Source: Nostoc sp. S4 | GTDB taxonomy: Bacteria; Cyanobacteriota; Cyanobacteriia; Cyanobacteriales; Nostocaceae | Assembly (NCBI GenBank): GCA_029379225.1 | Contig: JAQYWR010000045.1 | Location: 1-64,000 of the forward strand | Reading direction: 5' to 3' | Length of the DNA: 64,000 bases | Shown here: positions 45,906 through 55,828 of the stretch, piece after piece | Layout of the letters: each line of letters opens with the position of its first letter | Position numbering within the stretch: the first letter of the stretch is position 1 | The notes under the pieces: model-generated | What the model saw: the letters and a program-made list of their open reading frames with translations, nothing else | Told to the model about the DNA's origin: nothing | Database searches by the model: none | Made by a program: the position numbers and the translations under genes

Positions 45906-46771
45906 AAAAATTTCCTCTGATTAAATTTTTGTACGCCCTCCCAATATCCAAGTACCCTACCTAATCCTATGCCTGGACAAGGCAATGCATAGCGGAAGTT
46001 ACCAGTTGCTATATATTTTCCTATCAGGATAATAGGTTCAACTAGTTGATAGAGAACAATTGATAAAGAAATATTCCGTTTTTTCAATAAATATCCAAAC
46101 CCTCGACCATAAGTAAATTCTCGCCATGCTAGCTGACGAATTGTATAAATTGCATAAGGTTGAGGATGCCTAACAAATAGCTCAAAATCATAGTAAATCG
46201 CAGCATTGCGATCGAGACAGTGCAGTAAATAATCCGTATCTTCTCCGCCAACCCATGTTGCTCCAGGCCCCATTTGTTCGTCAAAGGCAACTTTTTTTGC
46301 CAGATCCGCCCGGAAAAACATTGACGGGCCTATTCCCAAGCTCCATGCTGTCAGATGGTCAACTCTTCCTGATTTTTGCAAACAATAATCAAATGCATCT
46401 TTATCACTATCTAAATCCATGACTCTGACAGTTAAGCCATCCCAGGTTGTATTAGTCTGAAAAAAGTGGGCAACTTTCGCAAGAAGATCGGGAGGATAAA
46501 GACAGTCATCATCGGGATAAGCGATAATGTCACCCTTGGCAAGTAAAAGCCCTTGATTCCGAGCGCGCGATGTACCAGGATTAGCCTTTTGTATATGTGT
46601 AATAGTGAATGTCTGAATATAAGAATTGACTATATTTATCAGGCGATCGTCCGAATTTTGATCGACAATAATCACCTCGAAGTTGCTATAGCTTTGAGTC
46701 ACTAGCGATCGCAAAAAGCGATCGACCTCATTGACTCTATTTTTAGTGGCTACGACGAGTGAAAATTTCAT
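45902..46771 (-). CDS. GT2 glycosyltransferase (paralogue 2 of 4)
   Basis: 289 residues with the same layout: VVATKNRVNEVDRFLRSLVTQ, TSRARNQGL, AYPDDDCLYPPDLL, GATWVGGEDTDYLLHCLD, RHPQPYAIY, and a C-terminal hydrophobic part. It is likely a glycosyl transferase to the cluster's product or a lipid-linked intermediate. The gene overlaps both neighbours by four bases, so three genes in a row are translationally coupled. ATG at 46771. Confidence 0.88.
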   Translation of the reverse strand: MKFSLVVATKNRVNEVDRFLRSLVTQSYSNFEVIIVDQNSDDRLINIVNSYIQTFTITHIQKANPGTSRARNQGLLLAKGDIIAYPDDDCLYPPDLLAKVAHFFQTNTTWDGLTVRVMDLDSDKDAFDYCLQKSGRVDHLTAWSLGIGPSMFFRADLAKKVAFDEQMGPGATWVGGEDTDYLLHCLDRNAAIYYDFELFVRHPQPYAIYTIRQLAWREFTYGRGFGYLLKKRNISLSIVLYQLVEPIILIGKYIATGNFRYALPCPGIGLGRVLGYWEGVQKFNQRKFL

Positions 46772-47667
46772 GCGATCGAACCACCTGTTAATTTTTTCAT
46801 GGTCTGAATACTTTTGGGTTGTTTTAAACTATCCCAATACCCTAACGACATTCCAATAATTACCGCAGCAACATACGCAGAATAATCGAACCGACCTTGG
46901 AAGATATATGTAATTACATAGGGTAAATTGGGCAAAATCTCAGCCCTAACAAAGGAAGCAGGAAAATTATTACCCATCAAGTATCCATTTCCCCGACCAT
47001 AGCTATATTCGCGCCATAAAAGTTGACGGAAGTTATAAATTTTGAATGGATTTGGATGCCGCACAATCAGTTTGGCATTGTAGTAAATGTTGTATCCTGC
47101 CCTAACACATTTGAACAAATAATCCATATCTTCTCCGCATCCCCAGGGCGTACCTGAACCTGGGCCAATGGTTTCATCAAAGGTAATTTCTTTTACCACA
47201 TGAGCGTGGAAAAACATCACAAATGTCATGCCAATCCGAAATGCTCTTTCTAAATCCACGACACCTGAATTATCATCGCCACAATATAAAAATGCGTTTT
47301 TGTCTTCATCTATATCAAAAGCTCTGGCAATGACAACCTCTGTCTGGCTATTTTCAAAATAATGTACAATTTGGGTTAACAACTCAGGTGGATATAAACA
47401 GTCATCATCTGGAAAAGCAACCAAATTACCTTTGATGTGCGATCGCCCCAGATTTCTGGCACGCGACAATCCAGGTTCTAGTTGTTTCAAGTGCAAGATA
47501 GAAAACTTTTGACTATAGAATTCGATTAATTCGACTAGGCGATCGTCTCGATTTTGATCGACAACAATCACTTCAAAATCTGTATGACTTTGAGTTGTGA
47601 GCGATCGCAGAAAACGCTCAACTTCTGTGACTCTGTTTTTAGTTGCTAAAATTAGAGAAAATCGCAT
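46768..47667 (-). CDS. GT2 glycosyltransferase (paralogue 3 of 4)
   Basis: 299 residues: LILATKNRVTEVERFLRSLTTQ, LSRARNLG, VAFPDDDCLYPPELL, GSGTPWGCGEDMDYLFKC, VRHPNPFKIYN. The acidic DDD metal site is present. It is most similar to the gene upstream (47683) and probably arose by tandem duplication. The four genes differ mainly in the middle of the domain, where acceptor specificity lies. ATG at 47667, 15 bases after the upstream stop. Confidence 0.88.
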   Translation of the reverse strand: MRFSLILATKNRVTEVERFLRSLTTQSHTDFEVIVVDQNRDDRLVELIEFYSQKFSILHLKQLEPGLSRARNLGRSHIKGNLVAFPDDDCLYPPELLTQIVHYFENSQTEVVIARAFDIDEDKNAFLYCGDDNSGVVDLERAFRIGMTFVMFFHAHVVKEITFDETIGPGSGTPWGCGEDMDYLFKCVRAGYNIYYNAKLIVRHPNPFKIYNFRQLLWREYSYGRGNGYLMGNNFPASFVRAEILPNLPYVITYIFQGRFDYSAYVAAVIIGMSLGYWDSLKQPKSIQTMKKLTGGSIA

Positions 47668-47682
47668 AATATTTTATTTCTC

Positions 47683-48579
47683 CTAAATTAGCTGGTCGCT
47701 CGGTAGATGAACCATTTGGCATTTATTAATACTCTGGAAATATCCTATCGAGGTTCCCAGACCATAGGCAAAGAAATAGGCGGCACGTTTCAAGTTCCCT
47801 TTAGTAACTTCCAAAATAGTATGTTGGTATGATGAATTTGTAGCAGAATGGATTAATGGCTCAGGTAAATTGTGCTTACCTAGCAAATAGCCATTACCCA
47901 ATCCATAGGAATATTCTCTTTGAATTTGTTGGCGAAAGTTATTTTTTTTAAGTGGGGTTGGGTGTCTAACATATAATTGAGAATCATAGTAAAATTGATA
48001 GCCTGCATCGAGACATTGAAATAAATAATCAACATCTTCCCCAGCGCCCCAAGGTGTTCCCGAACCTACACCCATCGCTTCATCAAACTCCAGATTTTTC
48101 ACAACAGAAGTGCGAAAGAACATCGCGTGAGATATGCCGACTGTATATCCTTTCCAGTAATCAACACATCCTGATTCATCATCGCCCCCGCAAAACTCAA
48201 AGGCATTTTTGTTATCATTTAAGTCAAAGATTCTGGCAATTACCCCATCCCAAGCAGCTTCATTCTCAAAAAAATCAGCCACTTGGGATAACACTGTTGA
48301 TGGGTACACACTGTCATCATCAGGAAAAGCGATGATATCGCCTTTAAGATGTAACTTCCCCAGATTCCTAGCACGGGATAAACCCCGTTTTGTTTGCTTC
48401 AGGTGCAAGATGGAAAATTGTTGACTGTAGGAAGTCACCAACTCTTCCAATCGATTATCCAAATTCTGGTCAACAACAATCACCTCAAAATCATTGTGAT
48501 GCTGGGTGGCAAGAGACTGAAACAGCTGCTCTAACTCGTTGACTCTATTAATAGTAGGCACAATTAGAGAGAACCGCAT
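47683..48579 (-). CDS. GT2 glycosyltransferase (paralogue 4 of 4)
   Basis: 298 residues: LIVPTINRVNELEQLFQSLATQ, LSRARNLGKL, AFPDDDSVYPS, GSGTPWGAGEDVDYLFQCLD, VRHPTPLKKNN. All catalytic positions of the family remain. First GT of the operon, 37 bases downstream of the carbamoyltransferase. ATG at 48579. Confidence 0.88.
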   Translation of the reverse strand: MRFSLIVPTINRVNELEQLFQSLATQHHNDFEVIVVDQNLDNRLEELVTSYSQQFSILHLKQTKRGLSRARNLGKLHLKGDIIAFPDDDSVYPSTVLSQVADFFENEAAWDGVIARIFDLNDNKNAFEFCGGDDESGCVDYWKGYTVGISHAMFFRTSVVKNLEFDEAMGVGSGTPWGAGEDVDYLFQCLDAGYQFYYDSQLYVRHPTPLKKNNFRQQIQREYSYGLGNGYLLGKHNLPEPLIHSATNSSYQHTILEVTKGNLKRAAYFFAYGLGTSIGYFQSINKCQMVHLPSDQLI

Positions 48580-48616
48580 GACTTACCTCAGATGGATAGA
48601 CAGAAACTAAATATAT

Positions 48617-50365
48617 CTAGGCACGATCAACGATTTCTGTGCCAGTAGTTCCAGGCTTCGTGAGGTAGAAGTCCTCAATTACTAAAGTTTGGACATCCTC
48701 TTTAGTAGAGTAAATATCCAATACCTCCTCTGGCTTGTGGACAAGGGGTTGACCAGCCACGTTCAGAGACGTATTGCAAACTAGAGGAATACCTGTCTTT
48801 TGGTAAAATTTATCAATTAAAGACCAATAAATCCCATCTTGCTCTTTTTCCACCAAATGAGAGCGAGTTGTAAAATCAATATGGACAACAGCCGGAATTT
48901 TAGTTCGCCATTCTGGTCGGATAGTGGCTGTCCCTAACATATAGCGATGTAAACCTGGGTCTAGCGGGCCTTCCAGTACTATCTCTGCCTTTTCGCTCAG
49001 AAGACTGGGAGCCAAAGGTCGCCACATTTCCCTGCCTTTAATTTTATTGAGCCGCCCTAGAGTTTCTCTGTTTGAAGGATTAGCTAGAAAACTGCGTCGT
49101 CCCAAGGCACGAGGACCAAATTCGTCTTGACCTCTAAACCAAGCGACAATTTTGTCGGCAGCTAAATCCTCAGCTACACGTTCAGTCAGTTCTTCTGAAG
49201 ACAGTTTTTCCGGGATAAAGCCGTAGTCTTTAATCGCTGCGATGATTGCCTCGCTGGTGTACGTAGTACCAAAAGCGGGACTGGGCAATCTTTCCAACGG
49301 TGAAGTTGGTGGATCAAATAGATGAGATACTGCTAACGCCGCACCAATGCTGCATCCGGCATCGTTGGCAGCAGGAAAAACGTAAATATTATCAAAAATC
49401 TTCTGCCGACTCAATGCCTCGTTCATAGTGCAGTTCAATGCACAACCACCGCTGAGAACTAAATTCTTCTCCCCCGTTAACTTCTTGATCCGGAGTACCA
49501 GATTATGACCAATGTTTTCCAAGGTGTGCTGAACGGATGCAGCAAAGTCAGCATAATGAGCGACATGGTAAGCCTTAACCAATTTCCAATCCGGTGTCCA
49601 CGTATCCTGATAGGGATAATGATAGTTCTTGAAATAGTCAAGCCAAAACGTGCCAATGTCATTCGCTGTTGCAGGTGTCGGGGAGTCATCAATGGCTTTT
49701 TGGATGAATGCAGGCAGCGTGAAACGTCCGGTGTCTGGGTCGAAATGAAAATCAATTGACTCTCTAACTTGACCGAAGGGCGCTAACCCCATCAGCTTAC
49801 CAGGGCCAGAGTGCCAACCTAGACCAGCGCGGGCCCCTGCTGCCCCGTAGAACATTCCTAGTGAGGTATTCACGGGATAGGTTTCAATTAACTCAATGGT
49901 GTTGCCCTTGGCGTGAAATAGAGAAACTGAAACCCCCTCGCCTTGTCCATCCATCACCAGGACGGCAGCGCTGTCAAAACCACTAGTAAAAAATGTGACG
50001 GCAGCATGGGCATAGTGGTGCTGAACAAAATGAATATCAGGCGGCTCGGTATACTTAAACAGTTCCGGCGGCAAGAGTATTGGTGTAAGTTCGTTGGACG
50101 CAACCACGTAGTCTGAAACTTGAGTACCCGACTTGAGGCCTTCAAGCCAGCCGTAAGCAATGTAGTCTATGTCTCTTAGATGTAGACCAGCACTGTCTAA
50201 ACAAGCTTTCGTGGCATCAAAACAGCCTTGACCTTCGGCATATCGTGTGCGGGTCAAGCGTTCTTGCTCAAGAGCGAACTTAATTTTATTATTGATGATT
50301 AAGCTAGCAGCACCGTCATGGGCTAAGGGAACATCAGAACGCCCAATAAACCCTAAAATTTTCAT
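48617..50365 (-). CDS. O-carbamoyltransferase (NodU/CmcH family)
   Basis: 582 residues, two parts. The N-terminal ASKHA-fold part has HDGAASLIINNKI, HFVQHHYAHAA (metal His), VLVMDGQGEGVSV and NLVLSGGCALNCTMN. The C-terminal YrdC-like part (Carbam_trans_C) has FRGQDEFGPRALGRRSFLANP and MWRPLAPSLLSE. The family makes carbamoyl adenylate from carbamoyl phosphate and ATP, then transfers the carbamoyl group to a hydroxyl of a sugar or polyketide, as in TobZ, CmcH and SxtI. It marks the pathway product as carbamoylated. ATG at 50365 with GGAG upstream. Confidence 0.95.
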   Translation of the reverse strand: MKILGFIGRSDVPLAHDGAASLIINNKIKFALEQERLTRTRYAEGQGCFDATKACLDSAGLHLRDIDYIAYGWLEGLKSGTQVSDYVVASNELTPILLPPELFKYTEPPDIHFVQHHYAHAAVTFFTSGFDSAAVLVMDGQGEGVSVSLFHAKGNTIELIETYPVNTSLGMFYGAAGARAGLGWHSGPGKLMGLAPFGQVRESIDFHFDPDTGRFTLPAFIQKAIDDSPTPATANDIGTFWLDYFKNYHYPYQDTWTPDWKLVKAYHVAHYADFAASVQHTLENIGHNLVLRIKKLTGEKNLVLSGGCALNCTMNEALSRQKIFDNIYVFPAANDAGCSIGAALAVSHLFDPPTSPLERLPSPAFGTTYTSEAIIAAIKDYGFIPEKLSSEELTERVAEDLAADKIVAWFRGQDEFGPRALGRRSFLANPSNRETLGRLNKIKGREMWRPLAPSLLSEKAEIVLEGPLDPGLHRYMLGTATIRPEWRTKIPAVVHIDFTTRSHLVEKEQDGIYWSLIDKFYQKTGIPLVCNTSLNVAGQPLVHKPEEVLDIYSTKEDVQTLVIEDFYLTKPGTTGTEIVDRA

Positions 50366-50407
50366 AGATATACTCCAGCGATCGCAACTTAGCGGCTAAA
50401 TATTGTC

Positions 50408-51580
50408 TTACAGTCCGTGTCGATACAGAAGCACACACTTAGAACAAATCGGAGTTAACCCGCCGTGAATAGTTTCCCGCACTTTTTTAAAGGCATCACT
50501 TTGCCAAATCTCTAAAACACCTTTTTCATAAAGGTTACCAATACTAAATTCAGGGAACAGTTTACACGAGCTAACGCTGCCATCAGCGAGAACATCCATT
50601 CTGTTTGAAATCGACAGACATCGGGTGCGTCTCTGTCCTGGTTCATCACTACCACCCACAAAAGCAGAGAACTCATCAGCTTCTAGAGCTGGCTGATACC
50701 TGATACGTATATTCCAAGTGCGAGTATTGACCTTCGCAATTTGCTGACGCAGTAGTTCCACCTTCTCGGAGCCAACATGATAGGTATAAGAGTGCCAACT
50801 AGCTTTAGTTTGCTCTGATAATGTGTTTAGCCAATCAAAGTTGGTCTTAAAATACTCGTCCATTTTATTGGCAACAGTTTCTGGAATATACCAAGGGTAG
50901 ACAAGGTACAGACTATCAATTTCAAGACTTTCGCAGTATTCGACGAAATCATAAAGTCGAGGTGCGAGTTCACCGTTCAAGACAGCGCTAATTGAGATTT
51001 TGCCCTTAAACTCACCCTTTTTCTGTAGGGAGCGAATGATGTCAATATTATGCAGGACACGGTTAAAAGTTCCCTTACCCCGGATTGCGTCGTTGTCCTC
51101 CTGAAATCCATCAACGCTAACCAAGAGGACAAGATTCGAGGAAATTGGCAACAGGGAATCTAGCTCTTTCTCAATCAGAAGGCCGTTGGTGCAAATGACA
51201 GTCCAACGAGGGTCTTTCTCCAGCATTCGACAAAGTTCAGACCAGTCATGGTGAACTAGTGGCTCACCACCCCATAGGTATAAGTTTGACTTTGCAGACT
51301 TAGTTTCATAGAGGATCTTCTCAAAAATAGAAGCGTCCAATTCACCCTTCAATTGAGCCTTATTCAGATGATGGAAAAAGCCTTGGTCGTTCCATTGAAA
51401 ACACGTTTCGCATCTTAAATTGCATCGATAGGTGAGTTGAATACCAATCTCTTCTGGAATTTCAGTGGCAAAGCTTGGAGAACTCTGTCTGCCTCGATTT
51501 GTCTTAGATAGAAGCTCGATATCTCGCTTCATTCTGTTGAACGTCTCTCGATCGAACTTAACCGCAGTCTTAGGATGCAT
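50408..51580 (-). CDS. Radical SAM/SPASM enzyme
   Basis: 390 residues. CNLRCETC (Cys 53, 57, 60) binds the radical SAM cluster; LYLWGGEPLVHHDW and VICTNGLLIEKE are the next conserved strands. The C-terminal SPASM-type region has RTRCLSISNRMDVLADGSVSSCKLFPEFSIGNLYEKG and PICSKCVLL. Such enzymes mature peptides or modify small molecules. It is the first gene of the minus-strand operon and differs clearly from the one at 44901. ATG at 51580. Confidence 0.9.
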   Translation of the reverse strand: MHPKTAVKFDRETFNRMKRDIELLSKTNRGRQSSPSFATEIPEEIGIQLTYRCNLRCETCFQWNDQGFFHHLNKAQLKGELDASIFEKILYETKSAKSNLYLWGGEPLVHHDWSELCRMLEKDPRWTVICTNGLLIEKELDSLLPISSNLVLLVSVDGFQEDNDAIRGKGTFNRVLHNIDIIRSLQKKGEFKGKISISAVLNGELAPRLYDFVEYCESLEIDSLYLVYPWYIPETVANKMDEYFKTNFDWLNTLSEQTKASWHSYTYHVGSEKVELLRQQIAKVNTRTWNIRIRYQPALEADEFSAFVGGSDEPGQRRTRCLSISNRMDVLADGSVSSCKLFPEFSIGNLYEKGVLEIWQSDAFKKVRETIHGGLTPICSKCVLLYRHGL

Positions 51581-52348
51581 TTTGGTAGCTGCTTTATTAT
51601 CGTGTGTAAGTTATAGGGTATATTTTTTGGTTGGAAGTAGTACTGGAAAAATATCTCAGACTACAAGAAATTAAGCCGATCTGAGAGCAGATTTTTCCTC
51701 ACTTCTAAGTTCCACGCTTAAACTTAAGAATACATGAGTTTTGACCTGACACTTTCATGTTTCTTGCTTTATTAACAAAAGTTTTCGTTGATGAAAAATA
51801 AAAAGCAAGTTGACCACGATGAAGTCAACTTAAATACATATATGACTATGACTCATTTCTAAACCTATAGATTTATCTACGAAACGTAAATGCCTACTAT
51901 ATATCGGTTTAAATTATTCAGATTGAATAAGTAGTCATTATTTTACTCTCCGCTTAAATAAGTATTTTTACAATTTTGTGGACAAAAAAATAACACATTA
52001 AGTGAAAGATATAAAAGGTTAAAACTCCTTGACCACAGAAGGACGAGGAATTTATTAATAAATAATTATTACTTACTACCCAAGCCGCTTGCGATGAAAT
52101 CAATTTAAGGATGAAAAATTAATTTACAGCTTAATCAACAGGATAATCAAGTGTTGATACAAAACATCCTACTTTTCCTACTTTTCCTACTTTCTTCAAT
52201 AAGTACTAAAGCGATCGTTAGCTAACAATTGGTATTAAAATCAAATATTTAATACAGATAATCCTGTATTAATACTTAAAAAGCTTTACAAGACTTAGAG
52301 CGTGCGAGCGCAGTTATTTTTCCACAAATAGATCAATAAGCTGTAGGG
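51581..52348. promoter_or_regulatory. Upstream region of the biosynthetic operon
   Basis: About 770 AT-rich bases with no gene. It contains an 8-bp hairpin (AAGTTGAC 51807-51814 with GTCAACTT 51824-51831) and a three-fold 9-bp direct repeat CCTACTTTT (52168-52194). Related CCTACTTT repeats followed by AATAA lie at 53324-53340, upstream of the other arm, so they may be a shared control signal. Confidence 0.5.
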
Positions 52349-53089
52349 TTACTCAAAGAATTCTGAAAATAGTGTGTATTGAAAATACTCTTTCAACTCA
52401 TCGTAGTTGCAAACTTGCTCTCTAGGCTTTTTCTGTGCCTGCTTTTGCAGGAGCATCGGCGCGTGGTATGGTGACACTAATAGGAAATTATGGATTCGAT
52501 TCATCGTCTCTTGGAAAGCTAAACAAATATCAGCCTCATATTCCACGGTGATAAACGGATGGTCTTTAAAGCTGCGAGTTGCCCACTCTTGCCAAGCAAA
52601 GACATTTTCAAAAAAACCTCTGCAATCTTGCGGCTCGATTCTAAAAGCAGCTACTTCTACGGATTTTGTCTTTGAACTTTTTTCTAGAAGCCATTGCTCG
52701 GTTTGCATAGCTACTTTGTGTGAAATCAGGCACTCTAGCAGGTTTCGTCTGATCAGGTGAATAACGTGAATGTCCTTCTGGGACAAAAGATAGTTCCAAG
52801 CCTTTCGAGCTTCGTTGTCGTTACGTAGGTCGTAGTAGAAAATTTTAAATCCAACAGCCTTTTGTTTCTCGCCGCGATCGCGCTCACAAAAAACTGTATC
52901 TTTAAGGAACAAAGCAGCGTCTGTACCATCCTGGTATGAGATATTTTGGACGTGGAAAAATTTCTGTCTCACTTCCTCATTAATATTAAAGAGTTCGCCG
53001 TACATCTCTATTTCCGGGTGTTCGCGCAGAGCAAAATTCAAGAGCGAAGAGCCGCTGCGGCTATATCCAAGAAGAATGAATTTTAACAT
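52349..53089 (-). CDS. Sulfotransferase (PAPS-dependent)
   Basis: 246 residues from ATG 53089 (MLKFILLGYSRSGSSLL); the open frame begins at TTG 53161 but that adds only low-complexity residues. The 5'-phosphosulfate loop is GYSRSGSSLLN, the substrate side has YGELFN, and the 3'-phosphate part is VIHLIRRNLLECLISH. This pattern fits the Sulfotransfer family that acts on carbohydrates or small molecules, perhaps like the Stf0/NodH type. It lies alone on the minus strand between the two arms of the cluster. APS kinase at 61654 could supply PAPS. Confidence 0.85.
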   Translation of the reverse strand: MLKFILLGYSRSGSSLLNFALREHPEIEMYGELFNINEEVRQKFFHVQNISYQDGTDAALFLKDTVFCERDRGEKQKAVGFKIFYYDLRNDNEARKAWNYLLSQKDIHVIHLIRRNLLECLISHKVAMQTEQWLLEKSSKTKSVEVAAFRIEPQDCRGFFENVFAWQEWATRSFKDHPFITVEYEADICLAFQETMNRIHNFLLVSPYHAPMLLQKQAQKKPREQVCNYDELKEYFQYTLFSEFFE

Positions 53090-53605
53090 TTGGAGCTTTT
53101 TTATGTGAATAGAAGATTTTGAAAATACTTTAGAGCTTGCATTCTGTAAGTGCGATCGCAAAATAGGGTACAGGATATTGACTACAAAATGATTACATTT
53201 TCTTACCTAAAGCAATCATACATAGTCGAACCTTTGGGAAGATTTTTAAACAAGTACCAATTCAAATATTAATGTGTCATGTACATAAATCTTTAGATTG
53301 CTTGGTAAAATTCCAAGATTGCTCCTACTTTCCTACTTTTTTAATAAAAGTTAATATTACATCTTTGTTTTTGAGAAAATATAATTCTTGAAAAGGCTTG
53401 ACAAGTGAATTGTGTTTTTACTAGTGTTCTGTAATAGCAATCCTATTTGATTTGGGAAATTCTCTGTATATCTCTTTCCTTGATTAGCTTGCTGTCTCTC
53501 CTACGGTAAGCTACTCTACGTTTGGTGCGATTCGTTCTAAAAAGAACTTTCAAAAATCAAATCAGATTTTTATAGTCAATTAACACAGCAAATAAAAATT
53601 CAAAA
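53090..53605. promoter_or_regulatory. Divergent promoter region of sulfotransferase and plus-strand arm
   Basis: About 515 bases without a gene. It has a pair of CCTACTTT repeats (53324-53340) followed by TTTTAATAA, resembling 52168-52205, and a small hairpin CTTGG...CCAAG just before it. Confidence 0.45.
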
Positions 53606-54565
53606 TTGAAGACGTTAGTATCTGTCATACTGCCTACGTTCAACATGGGTATGTATATCAGCCGAGCGATAGACAGCATTTTGTCTCAAACACTTGAAGA
53701 CTTTGAGTTAATTGTTCTTAACGATGGGTCTACCGATCGAACTGCTGATATCCTAGCCGCATATGCACAGCAAGACCAACGCATTGTCGTTGTAGATAAC
53801 CCGAAAAATATAGGATTGATTCGCACACTCAACAAAGGGTTAGAGATTGCTCAGGGAACCTTTGTTGCACGTCAGGATGCAGATAATCATAGTACCCCGA
53901 CCCGACTAGCGGAACAAGTTAGCTATTTGGAGCAGCACCCCCATATTGGTTTAGTTGGCACGCGTGTTTTTGTGATTGACAACCATAAGCAGACAATCAG
54001 CAATAACATTTACCCTTGTTTTGTTTTGCCATCAACATTAATTCCTTGGGAATTACTCTTTTATCCATACTTTTCGCATGACACAATTATCGCTCGCCGC
54101 GATTTATTCTTGCAGGTGGGTGGTTATCGACTAGATAGAATTCATGCCGAAGATTATGATTTATGGTGTCGATTAAGTCGAGTTACACAATTAGCCATGC
54201 TACCAAATATAGGAGGGTATTTGTATAGAAATCCAGAAGGTATTTCACAAAAGTTTGCAGATGCACAAAATCAAACAAGCAAGCAAATTATTCGTGATGC
54301 CATGTCTGAACTTTTAAGTGAATCTATTTCTTTTATAGATGCCCACATCATGTTTAAAATCGCAAGAACGGCAGTTTTATCAACAGCAGATGAAATGCAT
54401 CGTTGTGAGATATTGTTAAGCCAACTACACACAGCTTATTTAAAGAAATTTGTACTGACAGAACAAGAGAAAGTATTTCTGGAGGCTAATTTAATAAATA
54501 AATTATCTATGGCAAAGATGTTGTTTCATGCAACACAATTATCTTTCCAGGCGCAGTTAGGTTAA
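53606..54565 (+). CDS. GT2 glycosyltransferase
   Basis: 319 residues, GT-A fold: VSVILPTFNMGMYISRAIDSILSQT, LIVLNDGSTDRTADIL, ARQDADNHSTPTRL with the DxD metal motif, and HAEDYDLWCRLS carrying the ED catalytic-type residues. It belongs to a different GT2 subgroup from the four paralogues at 44-48.5 kb. The start is TTG at 53606, because no ATG precedes the conserved core. First gene of the plus-strand arm; the next gene follows after 18 bases. Confidence 0.9.
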   Translation: MKTLVSVILPTFNMGMYISRAIDSILSQTLEDFELIVLNDGSTDRTADILAAYAQQDQRIVVVDNPKNIGLIRTLNKGLEIAQGTFVARQDADNHSTPTRLAEQVSYLEQHPHIGLVGTRVFVIDNHKQTISNNIYPCFVLPSTLIPWELLFYPYFSHDTIIARRDLFLQVGGYRLDRIHAEDYDLWCRLSRVTQLAMLPNIGGYLYRNPEGISQKFADAQNQTSKQIIRDAMSELLSESISFIDAHIMFKIARTAVLSTADEMHRCEILLSQLHTAYLKKFVLTEQEKVFLEANLINKLSMAKMLFHATQLSFQAQLG

Positions 54566-54583
54566 GAGCGGTTCGTCAAAAAA

Positions 54584-55699
54584 ATGAAAAACACTTCAGT
54601 TGCCGAAAATATCAAACAAACTTTACATCAAGATTTAGCTAAAATAGGCCAATTTGACGAGTGTGCCCTACTAGATTATCCTGAAGAACGCAATATTGGC
54701 GATCACTTAATTTGGTTAGGTGAAGTCTTTTACTTGACTGATATCTGTAAAACAAAAATTAAGTATGCTAGCGGTATATCAGATTTTTCTACTGAGGAAA
54801 TGGAAAAACAGGTTGGTAACGCTCCTATCTTTCTTACAGGTGGAGGCAATTTAGGAGATTTGTGGAGTTTAGGGGGTTGGTGGACCGATCATCAAAATTT
54901 TCGAGAGTATATCATTTCTCGATATCAAGACCGAGCCATCATAATTATGCCACAAAGCATCTATTTTACTAATGCAGATAATTTAGAACGTGCTGCTAAG
55001 ATTTTTAACTCTCATCCTAATTTAACTTTATTTGTCCGCGAACAAAATAGTTATGAAATTGCCCTAAAATACTTTGACAACTGTCAGGTATTAAAAACAA
55101 CTGATATGGCTTTTCATTTGGCTAATACGGTATATTTAAAAACTTATGATATAGAAAGAGAATCTTCTATTTTATATCATTGCCGACATGATGCAGAACT
55201 AAATAAAGATATTTCATCAGCTCCTATATTTACTTTACCCAATGTAGTTACAGATGATTGGATTAGCCTGCAATTTGAATATTGGGAGTTCTGCGAATCA
55301 ACGCTTAATAATTTACAATTTACACCCAATAACATACAAATAAGATCGATTGATTTGATGCAGTGGATTTTGCAGCAGCTACAGCAAACATTTGATTTAT
55401 ATTCATTCAAACTGAATAGCTTACATAATCCTAAGAGGCATCGCACTTCTTTGGGTATGATGCACTGTGGAATATATCAATTTAAGCAACAGAAAATGAT
55501 TATTACTAATCGCTTGCATGGTCATATTATGTGTATAATTTTAGGTATTCCTCACATTTTTCTAGCTAATTTTTATCATAAAAATGAGTCGTTTTATGAA
55601 AGCTGGACTCATCAAGTTCCTTTTTGTAGATTTGTTAAAAATTCCTCAGAAATATTACCTTTTACCTATGAATTAATGGAAAATTATTGCCAAAGTTAA
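54584..55699 (+). CDS. Polysaccharide pyruvyl transferase-like protein
   Basis: 371 residues. YPEERNIGDHLIWLGE, FLTGGGNLGDLWSLGG, IIIMPQSIYF and ITNRLHGHIMCIILGIPHIFL match the PS_pyruv_trans family, which puts pyruvate ketals on sugars with PEP or, in other members, acts as a GT-B-like transferase. ATG at 54584. Coupled to the preceding GT2 by a short spacer. It may add a pyruvyl group to the glycan part of the product; alternatively it is a glycosyltransferase of that fold. Confidence 0.85.
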   Translation: MKNTSVAENIKQTLHQDLAKIGQFDECALLDYPEERNIGDHLIWLGEVFYLTDICKTKIKYASGISDFSTEEMEKQVGNAPIFLTGGGNLGDLWSLGGWWTDHQNFREYIISRYQDRAIIIMPQSIYFTNADNLERAAKIFNSHPNLTLFVREQNSYEIALKYFDNCQVLKTTDMAFHLANTVYLKTYDIERESSILYHCRHDAELNKDISSAPIFTLPNVVTDDWISLQFEYWEFCESTLNNLQFTPNNIQIRSIDLMQWILQQLQQTFDLYSFKLNSLHNPKRHRTSLGMMHCGIYQFKQQKMIITNRLHGHIMCIILGIPHIFLANFYHKNESFYESWTHQVPFCRFVKNSSEILPFTYELMENYCQS

Positions 55700-55828
55700 A
55701 ACTTTGCCATATTTCACACGATATTCCTCCTGAATAAAAAACCTTTAGAACAAATTAAATGCTCTTATTGCTTGTACGCTTAATTTATAAAATCCACTCT
55801 CGAATCAAAAAAATAGGTCAATTAAGTT

